From: Acidobacteriota bacterium
GTDB taxonomy: Bacteria; Acidobacteriota; Vicinamibacteria; Vicinamibacterales; CAVVIG01
Length of the DNA stretch: 64,000 nucleotides
Assembly (NCBI GenBank): GCA_003222535.1
Contig: QHWJ01000236.1
Span: forward strand, 1 to 64,000
Direction of reading: 5' to 3'
Within the stretch, counting starts at the first letter, position 1, and the number at the start of each line of letters is the position of its first letter. Below the pieces are notes generated by a model. That model ran no database searches. It was given only the letters and a program-made list of their open reading frames with translations, and was not told where the DNA came from. Positions 1 to 8,524 of this stretch are shown here, piece by piece. The translations under genes were made by a program, and so were the position numbers.

Positions 1-456
1 ATCTCGTTCCGCCATTAGTGAACGCGAGGCTCGTCAGTCGGTTCGCCGCGTCATAGCCGTAACTCGTCACGCCGCCGTTCGGGAACGTCACCGACGTCCG
101 GCGGCCCGGCATGTAGGCGATCGCATGGCTCTGTGGATCGGTCACGGACGGCAGGTTGACGATCGAAGCTGCGGCCGATCGTGCCGGCGAGCGAATCGCT
201 CACCCTTGGTGGGCCGATCGATCGTATCGTACACCGCCGGGCCGGTCCGTCAAGCGGATCGGTGACCGCAACCGGCCGGCCCGCGCTGTCCGCGAACTGC
301 GAGCCGACCTTGCCGAGCGCATCGGTCACGCTCGCGAGTTTTTCCGCCATCGTGCGCAGGCTTGTCGTGTGCGAGAGCGGGTCTACTACGATCAGGAGAT
401 CGCGGTTGCCGAACGCCTCGGCGTCCACTGAGACGACTTCTACCCGAGCATTCTCG
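1..456 (-). pseudogene. RHS/YD-repeat gene remnant, runs off the left edge
   Basis: Read on the minus strand this stretch encodes scraps of RHS/YD-repeat protein in more than one frame. One frame gives VTDALGKVGSQFADSAGRP and AVTDPLDG, and near the left edge another gives GRRTSVTFPNGGVTSYGYD and ANRLTSLAFTNGG. Bases 9-110 are nearly the same as bases 2091-2190 inside the second RHS remnant, so the two share a recent origin. No continuous reading frame joins the pieces, so this is a decayed copy. RHS proteins are large surface or secreted shells that can carry a C-terminal toxin; no toxin part is visible here. Confidence 0.7.
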
Positions 457-460
457 GATG

Positions 461-907
461 TCAGATCCGTGTCGACGGTCCATCTACATCAAGGGTGCCA
501 AGCTCCCGAATCAACTCTTCGACTGTTTTGACATTGGCAAGGTCGATCGCCTTGCCTTTCCGCTTTGCAGTCGACAGGGCATACTGCACCAGTTCATCCA
601 AAGGATCGTCCAGCGAGCCAATGAGCTTGTCGGGTGCCAGTTCCTTCTCAAAGCGATCACTAGGCCGAAGGCGATCAGGAGGTACTTTCAGAATTCTCGC
701 GGCGTCATGCCAATACCGAAGCACGACATCCTTCCTCAACCCGAACTGGGCAAAATAGCGCGCGTAAATCTCATCATCGCTGATCGACGGTCGCTGGCCA
801 AGAATGCTTCGCCGCTTCGCGGCGGTCCTTCGGCGCGACAGAGAATTGAGCGCGGTGACGACAGCGATGGAGAGCAGGATGCCAACATACGCTAGCCAGT
901 TGTTCAT
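461..907 (-). CDS. Small membrane-anchored protein downstream of RHS tail, possible immunity protein
   Basis: A 148-residue protein that I do not recognise. Residues 4-20 (WLAYVGILLSIAVVTAL) form one membrane segment, followed by an Arg/Lys-rich stretch and a soluble helical part. The C-terminal 65 residues (KVPPDRLRPSDRF to VEELIRELG) resemble in layout the acyl-carrier-like small proteins of the DUF1493 type, but that similarity is weak. It lies directly downstream of an RHS gene on the same strand, where immunity proteins to RHS C-terminal toxins usually lie, and its ATG overlaps the RHS reading frame by 134 bases. A role as immunity protein is inferred from position only. Confidence 0.5.
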   Translation of the reverse strand: MNNWLAYVGILLSIAVVTALNSLSRRRTAAKRRSILGQRPSISDDEIYARYFAQFGLRKDVVLRYWHDAARILKVPPDRLRPSDRFEKELAPDKLIGSLDDPLDELVQYALSTAKRKGKAIDLANVKTVEELIRELGTLDVDGPSTRI

Positions 908-1697
908 GACGTTTTATGAGGTTTTTCTGCCACGATGTAGCCAGGCATTGGGCCGCGCCGATTGCCAGGTAGTCTCCGTAACCGATCCACGCTGCGTTAG
1001 ACAGTCGACCGAGAGCTCGCAACCCAGTCATTCCCGTCAGCTGCTGCACCACGCTCGGAATCGTCGTATAAGGACTCGAGCCCATCACTTGGGGGTACCC
1101 GAACCAGGTCTTGGGCAACGATGCGCCAAGCAACGTCAGGCTCAGATCTCCAGTCACGCCAAGTTTGTCCCAAGATGACATACAGTCAGCCATGTCTTTG
1201 AGTCGATCCTTATCCTTCGGCTGTGCGCCCTGAGGATTCGGCGGCTGGCCGCTGCCACCTTGTCCTCCTCCCCCGGCTCCGCCACCACCGCCGCCACCAC
1301 CACCGCCCCCTCCGCCTCCGTCACTATCGTTGGGATTGTCTGCTTTCAGCCCCAGCGCGTCGCTGAACGTTGCCGGATTGTCACCAGCGTAGGCGGTCGC
1401 ATTGATCCCGCCCGCCAATCCGATCGGGTCGTCGCTGATGAAGCGCCCGAGCGTTGGCGAGTAGTAGCGCGCGCGGTAGTAGAAGAGGCCCGTGCCGTCG
1501 TTCTCGCGGCCGGTAAACTGCGTCGCGTTGCCGCTCCCGGCGCCGGTCACACTCACCTGGCCGAACGGCCCATACGTGTACTGCGTTGTGATAACGCCGG
1601 ACCAGTTGGTCAACGCCACCACCGACCCCAGTGCATCGCCGAGCAGGCTGAACGTCCCCGCTCCGTCGGTCCGCACGAACGTCTCGTCAAGGCGCAA
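774..1697 (-). pseudogene. RHS core and variable C-terminal tip, separated from its N-terminus by an amber codon
   Basis: This frame encodes the conserved RHS-associated core (FTGRENDGTGLFYYRARYY, then GRFISDDPIGLAGG), a run of about 14 glycines, and an unrecognised C-terminal tip of about 150 residues with a hydrophobic Gly/Ala-rich part. In RHS proteins the tip after the core is the variable, often toxic, domain. An in-frame TAG at 1743-1745 replaces the Gln codon expected in DGLNTVQELDAS, cutting the core off from the YD repeats upstream; re-initiation could only start at TTG 1697. The frame runs 134 bases into the next gene. A one-base shift would end it at the TGA overlapping that gene's ATG, so the natural stop has probably been lost by a frameshift. 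Confidence 0.7.
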
Positions 1698-1742
1698 CCC
1701 CGTGATCAGATTCGCTGTCGGCGACAGCGACGCATCCAGTTC

Positions 1743-2231
1743 CTAGACCGTGTTCAGCCCGTCATAGAGGTACTTCGTCGTCGTGCTGCCGACCGTTCGC
1801 GTTGACCGCCGCCCGAACGGGTCGTACGCGAAGCTGGCCGTCGTCCCGCCGCTGATCGCGGTCAGCTGGTTCCGGGCGTTCCACGTGTAGGTGTTGACGC
1901 CGTCGCTCGTCAGGTTCCCCGCCGGATCGTAGGTCGGCGTCGCCGCGTCCCACTGCGTCAGCCGATTGGCCGCGTCCACCGTGGCCGACGTCACCGCCGC
2001 CGGCAACACCGTGGCCGCGAGGCTGCCGCCCATTGCCGTCCGGTTTCCCGCCGCGTCGTACGTGTAGCTGAGATCGCCGAGCGTGGTCCCGCCGTTCGTG
2101 AACGTGAGGCTCGTCAGCCGGTTCGCGGCGTCATAGCCGTAGCCCGTGACGACGCCGTTCGGGAACGTCACCGACGTCCGGCGGCCCGCCGCGTCGTACG
2201 TGAAGGTGAGCGATCGCCCGTGTGGGGACAC
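1743..2231 (-). pseudogene. RHS/YD-repeat middle fragment
   Basis: A 162-residue open stretch of canonical YD repeats: FTYDAAGRRTSVTFPNG, YGYDAANRLTSLTF, YTYDAAGNRTAMGG, TYDPAGNLTSDG, TWNARNQLTAIS and FAYDPFGRRS. It continues directly into the core fragment across the amber codon at 1743-1745. Its upstream partner is in another frame: the expected junction DLTQLVSPHGRS needs one base fewer than is present, and the extra base is at about 2238. In the family these repeats build a hollow beta-cage. Confidence 0.75.
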
Positions 2232-2841
2232 GAGTTGAGGTCAGATCACCGCTTGAGTTTCGGACCAGCGTCACCTTGTTCCCGAGACGATCGCGCATTC
2301 CAACAAGCGCGGCCTGGGCCGGCAGTGTTTTCTGGAACGAGTTCGGGAACGTGTACACCAGCCCGTTCTTGAACCGGAGATCCCACTCATCGCGAATGAC
2401 GGTGCCTGCCGGAATACGTAGTTCTAACCCGGGCAAACGTGGCGTCGTCACGATCATTTCAGCGGTGGTTGGCGACGGGACGCTGACGGCGTGCGCCGTG
2501 TCGAGCTTCGTCATCCAAATCGTGTAAGAGAGTGCCGTCGTACGACTGGCCAAAACGTCCACTGCCACCTCGTAAAAACCATAGGTGCGTCCGCCGCGTG
2601 AGGCGGAACGTGCGTCGATATGCATGGCGTGGTGTCCTGCACGCAGATTGGTCAGCAAAAACCGTCCTGTTCGATCGCTAATGGCGGACTGGTCATTGAT
2701 CTCCAGCGTGACCCCTTCAAGCGGCGCACCGTTGAGGCGGAGGACCTGGCCGGCCAACGCCGTGACACCGGGGTTGGCGCGGAGTGGTGGAAGAGTCCCC
2801 GACGACGAGGCGCGACTTTGGTCACCGTCGTCATGCGATTA
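2131..2841 (-). pseudogene. RHS gene N-terminal fragment with internal deletion
   Basis: The frame opens after a stop at about 2842 and encodes a carboxypeptidase-regulatory-like beta-sandwich (LAGQVLRLNGAPLEGVTL, then GRFLLTNLRAGHHAMHI) typical of the N-terminal part of large Acidobacteria RHS proteins. No good start codon is present at the 5' end (the first is TTG 2757), so the original N-terminus is missing. The sequence jumps from GLELRIPAGTVIRD straight to EWDLRFKNGLVYTFP, which in intact relatives lies far downstream, so most of the central repeats have been deleted in frame. The last 35 residues after DLTS are out of frame owing to the shift near 2238. Confidence 0.7.
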
Positions 2842-2941
2842 CGCTTTCAATAACGCAAGTCAGATCACGCCACTGACAGCACATTTATTTTAGATACGGC
2901 TCGAATGAGAACCTTCGCCGCACGTTCCGAGCGCGATACTC

Positions 2942-3175
2942 TTACGCGCTTTCACACCGACACCCGCTGTCGCGCCCTCTCCCGTTCAAGCTCGTCGGCG
3001 GACGCCACAGCGATAGCGTGATCTTGTCGGTCGGGGTGTCGAATGTGCGGTAGGGATTCTCGAGGTCGACAAGACCCGCGCCGGCGGCGACGAGTTGCTC
3101 GAGGGCGTACGCAGTCTCGATCGCCTCGCGATCAAGCCGCGATTGCTCCGACATCACGAGCGCACCTGGAAGGTC
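2942..3175 (-). pseudogene. Serine recombinase (resolvase) fragment
   Basis: The reading frame contains MSEQSRLDREAIETAYALEQ followed by LVAAGAGLVDLENP and YRTFDTPTDKITLSL, which matches the segment after the catalytic region of large serine recombinases (usual form SEESRLGREAIETAYALKQL, then SPTDKIMLSL). The catalytic Ser region upstream and everything downstream are missing. The FQV motif expected just before VMSE is present one frame off at about 3170, showing a frameshift. It is a dead scrap of an integrase, lying between an RHS remnant and an unrelated gene, and suggests that the left end of the window was once part of a mobile element. Confidence 0.65.
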
Positions 3176-3244
3176 GGTCGAGGTCTGAGGTTAGATCGCT
3201 CAGGCTTCGTGCTTCGTGCGTTGAACTTCGCTAGAATCGCACCG

Positions 3245-4081
3245 ATGACACCAAACCGGCTCCTTCTACCGACGATCGTTTGTGCGATCGGGGTCTCGCC
3301 CGCGACGCTGCCGCAAACCATCAACCCCTCGGCGCGCGAGATCCTGAACGGCGCCAGACCGCTCTTGACGGCGGAGATCGCCAGCGTCCTCGAGGCCGCT
3401 CGTCACGCGATCGACGGAAGAACCTGCAGGCTGTCGTACCAGCCGGGCGGGCCGGGTCCTGAGGTCCTCATGGGATCGAACGGCCGTCCGAGGTTCGTGC
3501 GGGCGGTCAGCGGCTTCAACTCGATCGCAGGCAGCATGTGGACCAGCACGTCGAGCAGCGGTAGCGTCTCGACGGTGCAGCCCCCGCAGGAAACGCACGT
3601 CGACGTCGTCTCCTTCACCGAGTACACGAACGCGCCCGCCCGATCCTGCGGCGGGGCCACGCTCGGCGGCGAGCTCGTGATCGAGTACGAGCGTCGCAGC
3701 ATCGACAATCAGTGGACGGTCAAGGCGCGTACGCGGACCTCGCAGGAATTGGCGGCGCCGATCTTCGACATCCTCGCGGGCGCGACGCCGGTCGAGAGCG
3801 GCGGGCGCCGTCAAATCGGCGAGCGCCCGGCCCGCAGCCTTGTTGCGCCGTGGCCGTTGCCTTCCGACGCCCAGCCTGCCTCGCCGCTCCCGCCCGGCGT
3901 CACCCAGTCGCTCTGGATCGACACCGACTCGCTGCTGCCGCTTCGCTGGTCGATCTCGATGCCGGCGATGCCCGGCCGCGGCATGCCGGCGATTCCCGAT
4001 TACGGACTCTCGTTCACGTACGACCCGTCACTCGATGTGCGGCCGCCCGACGGCGTCGCGCGGCCCGATTGCGTCCGGTAG
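3245..4081 (+). CDS. Secreted protein of unknown function
   Basis: A 278-residue protein that I do not recognise. It begins with a plausible Sec signal peptide (MTPNRLLLPTIVCAIGVSPA, cleavage near TLPQ). The rest is soluble, with four cysteines and a Pro/Gly-rich C-terminal part (PAMPGRGMPAIPDYGLSF) ending in YDPSLDVRPPDG. Upstream in-frame codons from 3095 overlap the recombinase scrap and look non-coding, so ATG 3245 is preferred. A TAGAAT hexamer ends eight bases before it and there is no Shine-Dalgarno motif, which fits a leaderless transcript. Beta-rich periplasmic or outer-membrane-associated proteins of this composition are common in Acidobacteria; function unknown. Confidence 0.65.
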   Translation: MTPNRLLLPTIVCAIGVSPATLPQTINPSAREILNGARPLLTAEIASVLEAARHAIDGRTCRLSYQPGGPGPEVLMGSNGRPRFVRAVSGFNSIAGSMWTSTSSSGSVSTVQPPQETHVDVVSFTEYTNAPARSCGGATLGGELVIEYERRSIDNQWTVKARTRTSQELAAPIFDILAGATPVESGGRRQIGERPARSLVAPWPLPSDAQPASPLPPGVTQSLWIDTDSLLPLRWSISMPAMPGRGMPAIPDYGLSFTYDPSLDVRPPDGVARPDCVR

Positions 4082-4335
4082 CCACGAAAGACACGAAAAC
4101 CCGAAAGACACGAAACAGGTTGATCTTTTCGTGCTCGAACACGCGAACACGCGAGCAGGTTCAGGGTTCATGGTTCAGGGTTCAAGGTTCGTTCGGGTTC
4201 TGAGTTCAAGGTTCCGGAGTTCCAGGTGTGCGCTTCGCGGTTGGTTCGGAACCCTGAACTCCGAACGCCTGAACCTTGAACGTTTGAACCCGAACCGAGA
4301 ACGAACCTTGAACCTTGCACCCTGAACCTTGAACC
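4082..4335 (+). repeat. Two short-word repeat arrays with inverted arms
   Basis: Bases 4083-4120 carry CACGAAAGACACGAAA-type words. From about 4157 to 4245 come GGTTCAGGGTTCAAGGTTC-type words, and from about 4250 to 4335 their reverse complement (GAACCTTGAACC type), so the block could fold into one long imperfect hairpin. It fills the gap between the secreted protein and the YaeQ gene. The same two word families recur at 51.3 kb and 61.9 kb, and at 39.5, 41.1, 48.95 and 50.5 kb. Confidence 0.85.
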
Positions 4336-4418
4336 GAGCGCGCGCTGGTGCTCGTTCGGGTTCTTCAGTGTATTTCGTCTTCTTGTGGTGTGGTTCCAAG
4401 CCAGCTGACCGAGATGAC

Positions 4419-4958
4419 ATGGCACTGACCGCGACCATGTACAACTTCGACATCGAGCTCGCGGACGCGGACCGCCGCGTCTACGAGTCCCTTGCGCTTC
4501 GCGTCGCCCGCCATCCGTCGGAGTCAGCGGAGTATCTCGTGACGCGCGTGCTCGCGTATGTGCTGGAGTTCGCCGAAGGCATTGAATTCTCTCGCGGGGT
4601 GTCGGATCCGGAGGAGCCGGCGCTCGCGGTCCGCGACCTGACCGGCGCGATCACGACCTGGATCGAGATCGGGACGCCGGACGCCGCACGGCTGCACAAG
4701 GCGTCCAAGGCAGCGGCGCGCGTCGTCGTCTACACGCACAAGGATCCGGATCAGTTCCTGCGGCGGCTGGCCGGCGAGAGGATTCACCGGGCCGCGGCGC
4801 TCGATCTGTACGCGATCGATCGCGGTCTCATCGCGGCGCTCACCGCCCGGCTCGAGCGTCGGGTCGCGTTCAGCCTCTCGGTTACCGACCGGGAGCTGTA
4901 TGTCTCGATCGGCACCGATACGCTCACCGGGACGGTGACCCGCTTGCAGCTGGCCTGA
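4419..4958 (+). CDS. yaeQ: YaeQ family protein
   Basis: A 179-residue protein matching the YaeQ family along its whole length, including the usual size of about 180 residues. Family landmarks are MALTATMYNFDIELADADR at the start, SAEYLVTRVLAYVLEF, and the segment ITTWIEIGTPDAARLHKASK. YaeQ has a PD-(D/E)XK nuclease-like fold; Escherichia coli YaeQ was first noted as a suppressor of rfaH haemolysin defects, and its biochemical activity is not settled. An in-frame extension back to 4329 would be encoded by the repeat array, so ATG 4419 is the right start. It stands alone between two repeat blocks. Confidence 0.85.
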   Translation: MALTATMYNFDIELADADRRVYESLALRVARHPSESAEYLVTRVLAYVLEFAEGIEFSRGVSDPEEPALAVRDLTGAITTWIEIGTPDAARLHKASKAAARVVVYTHKDPDQFLRRLAGERIHRAAALDLYAIDRGLIAALTARLERRVAFSLSVTDRELYVSIGTDTLTGTVTRLQLA

Positions 4959-4978
4959 CGGCAACCCCACGGCGCGGC

Positions 4979-5072
4979 CATGGCAGATGGCTAATGGCTA
5001 AGGTTGAGGGCGGACGCCTGCGCCATCTGCCATTCGTGATTGAGCCATCAGCCATTAGCCATCAGCCATAAC
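4979..5072 (+). repeat. ATGGCTAATGGC-type inverted repeat array
   Basis: The word ATGGCTAATGGCT near 4981-5001 is answered by its reverse complement (AGCCATCAGCCATTAGCC) at about 5043-5070, with an imperfect middle (GCCATCTGCCATTC). The two halves can pair as a long hairpin. It lies just after the YaeQ stop and may act as a transcription end or mRNA 3' stabiliser, but it lacks the T-run of a standard terminator. Confidence 0.8.
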
Positions 5073-5211
5073 ATGGGTCCGCACGTATCCCCCGGGCCCA
5101 GGGTGCTCTGGCAGCCCACTACGGAAACTCTCGCAGACACCCGGCGCGCGGGTGTAGTATCACTCCGTCCGGGAAGGCTGTACCTATTACCGAAACACGA
5201 GGAGCACCCGC

Positions 5212-6600
5212 ATGTCACAGCATGATGGCCTGAATCGAAGAGCGTTCCTGAGAAACGCGGGAATGACAGCCCTCGTGGGCGCGGTCGGAACAAATTCCTC
5301 GGCGGCCGCCGTTGCCGCCGGCGCCGCGTTCGGTGCCCCGGATCCGCACGGCAAGTACGATTTCGACACACCGTACAATCGTTTCGGGACCGACAGCGTC
5401 AAGTACGACCAGCAGATCAGGATCTATGGCAAGGACAGCGTCCAGGTGGGCATGGGTATCGCTGACATGGACTTCCGGGCGGCGCCTGCGATCACCAAAG
5501 CGCTGACCGAGCGTCTCCAGCATGAGAACTGGGGCTACCTCGACATGCCGAAATCCTTCGCCGAGGGCATCGTCAGCTGGAACAAACGCCGCTACGGCAT
5601 CAATATCAATCCTGATTCGCTCGTGATTACGACCGGCGTCCACCCCGGCCTCATCGCCGCGCTGAGGACGTTTTCGCCGCCGGGAACCAAGGTCCTCCTG
5701 AACACGCCCACCTACAACGGCTTCTACGGGGACCTCACCTACACCGGAACCATCCCGGAGGAGAATCCGCTGAAGCTGGTCAACGGCCGCTATTCAATCG
5801 ATTTCGAGGATTTCGAACGCCGCATCAGCCACAACACCAACACCTTCATCCTCTGCAATCCGCAGAACCCGACGGGCAACTGCTGGTCGGCCGAGGATTT
5901 GACGCGGCTCGGTGAAATCTGCCTGCGGCGTCGCGTGGTGGTGCTTGCCGACGAGATTCACTGCGATTTCGTCACCAAGGGCAACAAGTACACGCCGTTC
6001 GCCAGCCTCCCGAACAAGGCGATCGTCAACAACAGCATCACGTTCAAGGCCGCGAGCAAATCGTTCGGTCTGGCGGCGATGAAGTGCGCCTGGTTCTTCT
6101 CCGACAACGCCGATTACATCGCCAAGGTGAAAGCCAACAACCGGGCCGATCTGACGACGATGGGCATGATTGCCAGCCGGGCCGCGTACGCCGGAGGCGA
6201 GGAGTGGCTCGATCAATGCGTGGCGTACATTGATGGCAACCACGACTACGTCGAGTCGTTCATCAGCGCGAATATACCGCTCGTCAAGGTGGTGAAGCCG
6301 CAGGGCACGTATCTGTCCTGGCTGGACATCAGTCAGGTCGCCAACAAGATTGGGGCGAAGCAACTGGCCGCCGAGGCAAACAAAAACAGAGCGGCGTCGA
6401 TGAAACCGCTGGCGCCCGAGCAGATGGTCGAGCAGTACTTCGTGAAGAGCGCGAAGGTCCACATGAACGCCGGCTCGTCGTACGGCTACGGCGGGGAAGG
6501 CCACATGCGGATGAATATCGCGACGTCGCGCAAAACTCTCGAGTTGGCGCTCAACAACCTGGCGACTGCGTTGAAACGCACGACGTCTTCAGCAGCGTAG
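5212..6600 (+). CDS. Tat-exported pyridoxal-phosphate aminotransferase / C-S lyase (PatB/MalY type)
   Basis: A 462-residue fold-type I PLP enzyme. The N-terminus (LNRRAFLRNAGMTALVGAVG) has the twin-arginine motif RRAFL followed by a hydrophobic stretch, so the protein is predicted to be folded in the cytoplasm and exported by Tat. Family landmarks are VGMGIADMDF, NPQNPTGNCWS, ADEIHCDF and AASKSFGLA, where Lys283 should bind PLP. The ADMDF and DEIHCD motifs fit the MalY/PatB cystathionine beta-lyase-like branch rather than AspC. GAGGAG lies about nine bases before ATG 5212. It is monocistronic and flanked on both sides by the same inverted repeat family. Substrate unknown: cysteine-conjugate lyase or transaminase are both possible. 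Confidence 0.85.
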   Translation: MSQHDGLNRRAFLRNAGMTALVGAVGTNSSAAAVAAGAAFGAPDPHGKYDFDTPYNRFGTDSVKYDQQIRIYGKDSVQVGMGIADMDFRAAPAITKALTERLQHENWGYLDMPKSFAEGIVSWNKRRYGININPDSLVITTGVHPGLIAALRTFSPPGTKVLLNTPTYNGFYGDLTYTGTIPEENPLKLVNGRYSIDFEDFERRISHNTNTFILCNPQNPTGNCWSAEDLTRLGEICLRRRVVVLADEIHCDFVTKGNKYTPFASLPNKAIVNNSITFKAASKSFGLAAMKCAWFFSDNADYIAKVKANNRADLTTMGMIASRAAYAGGEEWLDQCVAYIDGNHDYVESFISANIPLVKVVKPQGTYLSWLDISQVANKIGAKQLAAEANKNRAASMKPLAPEQMVEQYFVKSAKVHMNAGSSYGYGGEGHMRMNIATSRKTLELALNNLATALKRTTSSAA

Positions 6601-6607
6601 CTCCCGT

Positions 6608-6720
6608 AAGGGCTAATGGCTAATGGCTAATGGCTAATGGCTGATGGAATCCGTCATCAGCCAGCCATCAGACAGCAGCCAGCCATTGGCCATCAGCCAT
6701 CAGCCATCAGCCATGATGTG
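6608..6720 (+). repeat. ATGGCTAATGGC/GCCATCAGCC inverted repeat array
   Basis: Four copies of the word GGCTAATGGCTAAT lie at about 6613-6645, and five reverse-complement words (GCCATCAGCCATCAGCC type) at about 6655-6716, with imperfect spacers. The block sits exactly between two converging genes, the Tat aminotransferase and the minus-strand membrane protein, where it could act as a bidirectional transcription end. Confidence 0.85.
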
Positions 6721-6722
6721 AT

Positions 6723-8396
6723 TCATCGCTGCGGGCAGGTCGACGGTCCGCGCCGTTTGACCACGGCCGCCGGGCCGAACCTCGCGACGATGTCGACGTT
6801 CGTACGGATATCCCGGGGAAGCGCGTCGAAATCGTCGGCGACGGCGAACGGCAGGCCGTTCGGCAGAATCCATCGGTCCAGCGCTTTCTTCGGCTCGAAC
6901 GTGTCGTCGTTGAGGGCGCGGCCGGAGGCGCGCGGGTGGCCGAAGACCGCCAGGTGGAGCCAGTACGCGGTGTAACCGTCGATGACCAGGTAGTCGATGC
7001 AGGCGGGAGGTATCCTGGCGCGCGCCCACTGCGCCGCGACAAGCGCCGCCTGCGTGACGACCGGCCTGGGCCGCGGCGCGGCGATGAGAGGCCGCGCCAC
7101 GGCAATCCCGAGGGATGCGACGAGCAGCCACGCCAGAGGCGCCGATCGAATCCCTGTTCGTCCAACGGCGCGAACGGCCGCGCGCCAACCAGCGGCGAGC
7201 GTCAACGCGATCGCGATCCCCAGCGGATAAATCGCCAGGTAGAACATTTTGAGCGCCAGGTACGGCGCGGCGGCGCCGCTGGCGTGCGCCGTCGCAAAGA
7301 GCGCCGCCGCCTGAAGCGCGATGGCGGCCAGGAGCAAGGTCACCGTCCGCGCTCGGCGCTCGGTCGCGCAGCACAAGAACCCCGCCGCCGAGAGCGCGAT
7401 GAACCACCAGCCGAGCACGCCGGCGGTGGGCCATATCGCGAAGCCGCCGGTGCCGGCCATCCGAAACCCGCCGGCGTGGCGGGTGCCGTGCACGGCGGCG
7501 GTCGCCGCGATCGGGACGGTCGCGATCGCCAGATGCTGCAGCCGGTCCAACCAGGAGAGCCGCCCGTGCAGCAGCATCACCGCCGCGAGCAGGACCAGCA
7601 GCGGACCGGCCGACACGGGCCAGGTCAGGAACGCGGCAGTGCCGGACAGGGAATAGAACACCAGCGCGCTCCGCGTCGGGCTCGCGTCCCACACGAGGAC
7701 CGCCCACCACATCGCCACGGCGAACAGCTCCGAGAGGACCTGCGCCACGAACGACTGCTCGGTGAACGAGCCGATGAAATACGTGCGCGGAAGAAACAGC
7801 AGCACGATGGCCGTCAACGCGAACGGGATGCGCGGGATGTCGCCATCCACGGCGTCGAGCAGCCGCAGCGCGATGAGCAGCACGAATCCAGTCTTGAGCG
7901 CGACCGACCAGGCCACGACCGGATAGAGCGCGTGGAGCGCGTCGCTCCGAAACCACGCGCCCGTCAGCACGGCGAGCAGATGCACGCCGGGCGTGTAGTC
8001 GATCATCTCGCCGAGATACTCGCTGAGCCTCACGTCGTGCACGAGACGCTGGTGGCGCTCGATGTACTCGATGAGCGCGAGATGATGCGCGAGGTCCGGA
8101 CCGCTGCCAGTCGGCAGCAGGTCCGGCCGCGCAAGCCACAGCAGCCACGCGAACATGCCGCAGACAAGGGCGCCGAACGCAACGAGCGCGGGGGCGGCAG
8201 GGGTCGCGCGTCGCCCGAGACAGAGAAACGTAGCGGCCGCTGCGATCGCCGACGGCAGCAGGATCGCGAGCGGCACGATCCTGAAGCCGAGCCAGTCCGC
8301 CAGATATGCGGCGATGATGGACGAGGCGAGAAAAGCGAGAGCGGACGCGGCAACAGCCTCCGCGCCGACGAGCGGCATGGCAACAGAGCTTATCAT
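6723..8396 (-). CDS. Polytopic membrane protein, GT-C glycosyltransferase-like
   Basis: A 557-residue membrane protein with about ten or more hydrophobic segments (for instance LVFYSLSGTAAFLTWPVSAG and AGPLLVLLAAVMLLHG) and a soluble C-terminal domain of about 110 residues (from IPPACIDYLVIDGYTAYWLH). The first large loop holds GPDLAHHLALIEYIERHQ, whose acidic and His residues recall the first loop of GT-C glycosyltransferases that use lipid-linked sugars. The start at MISSVAMPLV is preferred because upstream codons are encoded by a GGTGCGAGGTGCGA-type repeat. The GT-C assignment is an inference from layout. Confidence 0.65.
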   Translation of the reverse strand: MISSVAMPLVGAEAVAASALAFLASSIIAAYLADWLGFRIVPLAILLPSAIAAAATFLCLGRRATPAAPALVAFGALVCGMFAWLLWLARPDLLPTGSGPDLAHHLALIEYIERHQRLVHDVRLSEYLGEMIDYTPGVHLLAVLTGAWFRSDALHALYPVVAWSVALKTGFVLLIALRLLDAVDGDIPRIPFALTAIVLLFLPRTYFIGSFTEQSFVAQVLSELFAVAMWWAVLVWDASPTRSALVFYSLSGTAAFLTWPVSAGPLLVLLAAVMLLHGRLSWLDRLQHLAIATVPIAATAAVHGTRHAGGFRMAGTGGFAIWPTAGVLGWWFIALSAAGFLCCATERRARTVTLLLAAIALQAAALFATAHASGAAAPYLALKMFYLAIYPLGIAIALTLAAGWRAAVRAVGRTGIRSAPLAWLLVASLGIAVARPLIAAPRPRPVVTQAALVAAQWARARIPPACIDYLVIDGYTAYWLHLAVFGHPRASGRALNDDTFEPKKALDRWILPNGLPFAVADDFDALPRDIRTNVDIVARFGPAAVVKRRGPSTCPQR

Positions 8397-8400
8397 CCGC

Positions 8401-8524
8401 CCACAGGTGCGAGGTGCGAGGTGCGACTTCAGCCGAGCGAGATGGAGCGCGAAGGCTTCAGCCGAGCGAGAAGGAGTGCGAGGCGCGGGGGTGCGAGCGT
8501 GCGGCAAAGTGCGGAGGGGAGTTG
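8401..8524 (+). repeat. GGTGCGAGGTGCGA repeat and duplicated GCTTCAGCCGAGCGAGA word
   Basis: Short direct words GAGGTGCGAGGTGCGA at 8408-8425, two copies of CTTCAGCCGAGCGAGA (about 8428 and 8457), and GTGCGAGGCGCGG words fill the gap between the divergent membrane protein and the DUF457-like gene. Related GTGCGAGGTGCG words lie at 8930-8948 and, in the reverse sense, at 41711-41728. Confidence 0.65.
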
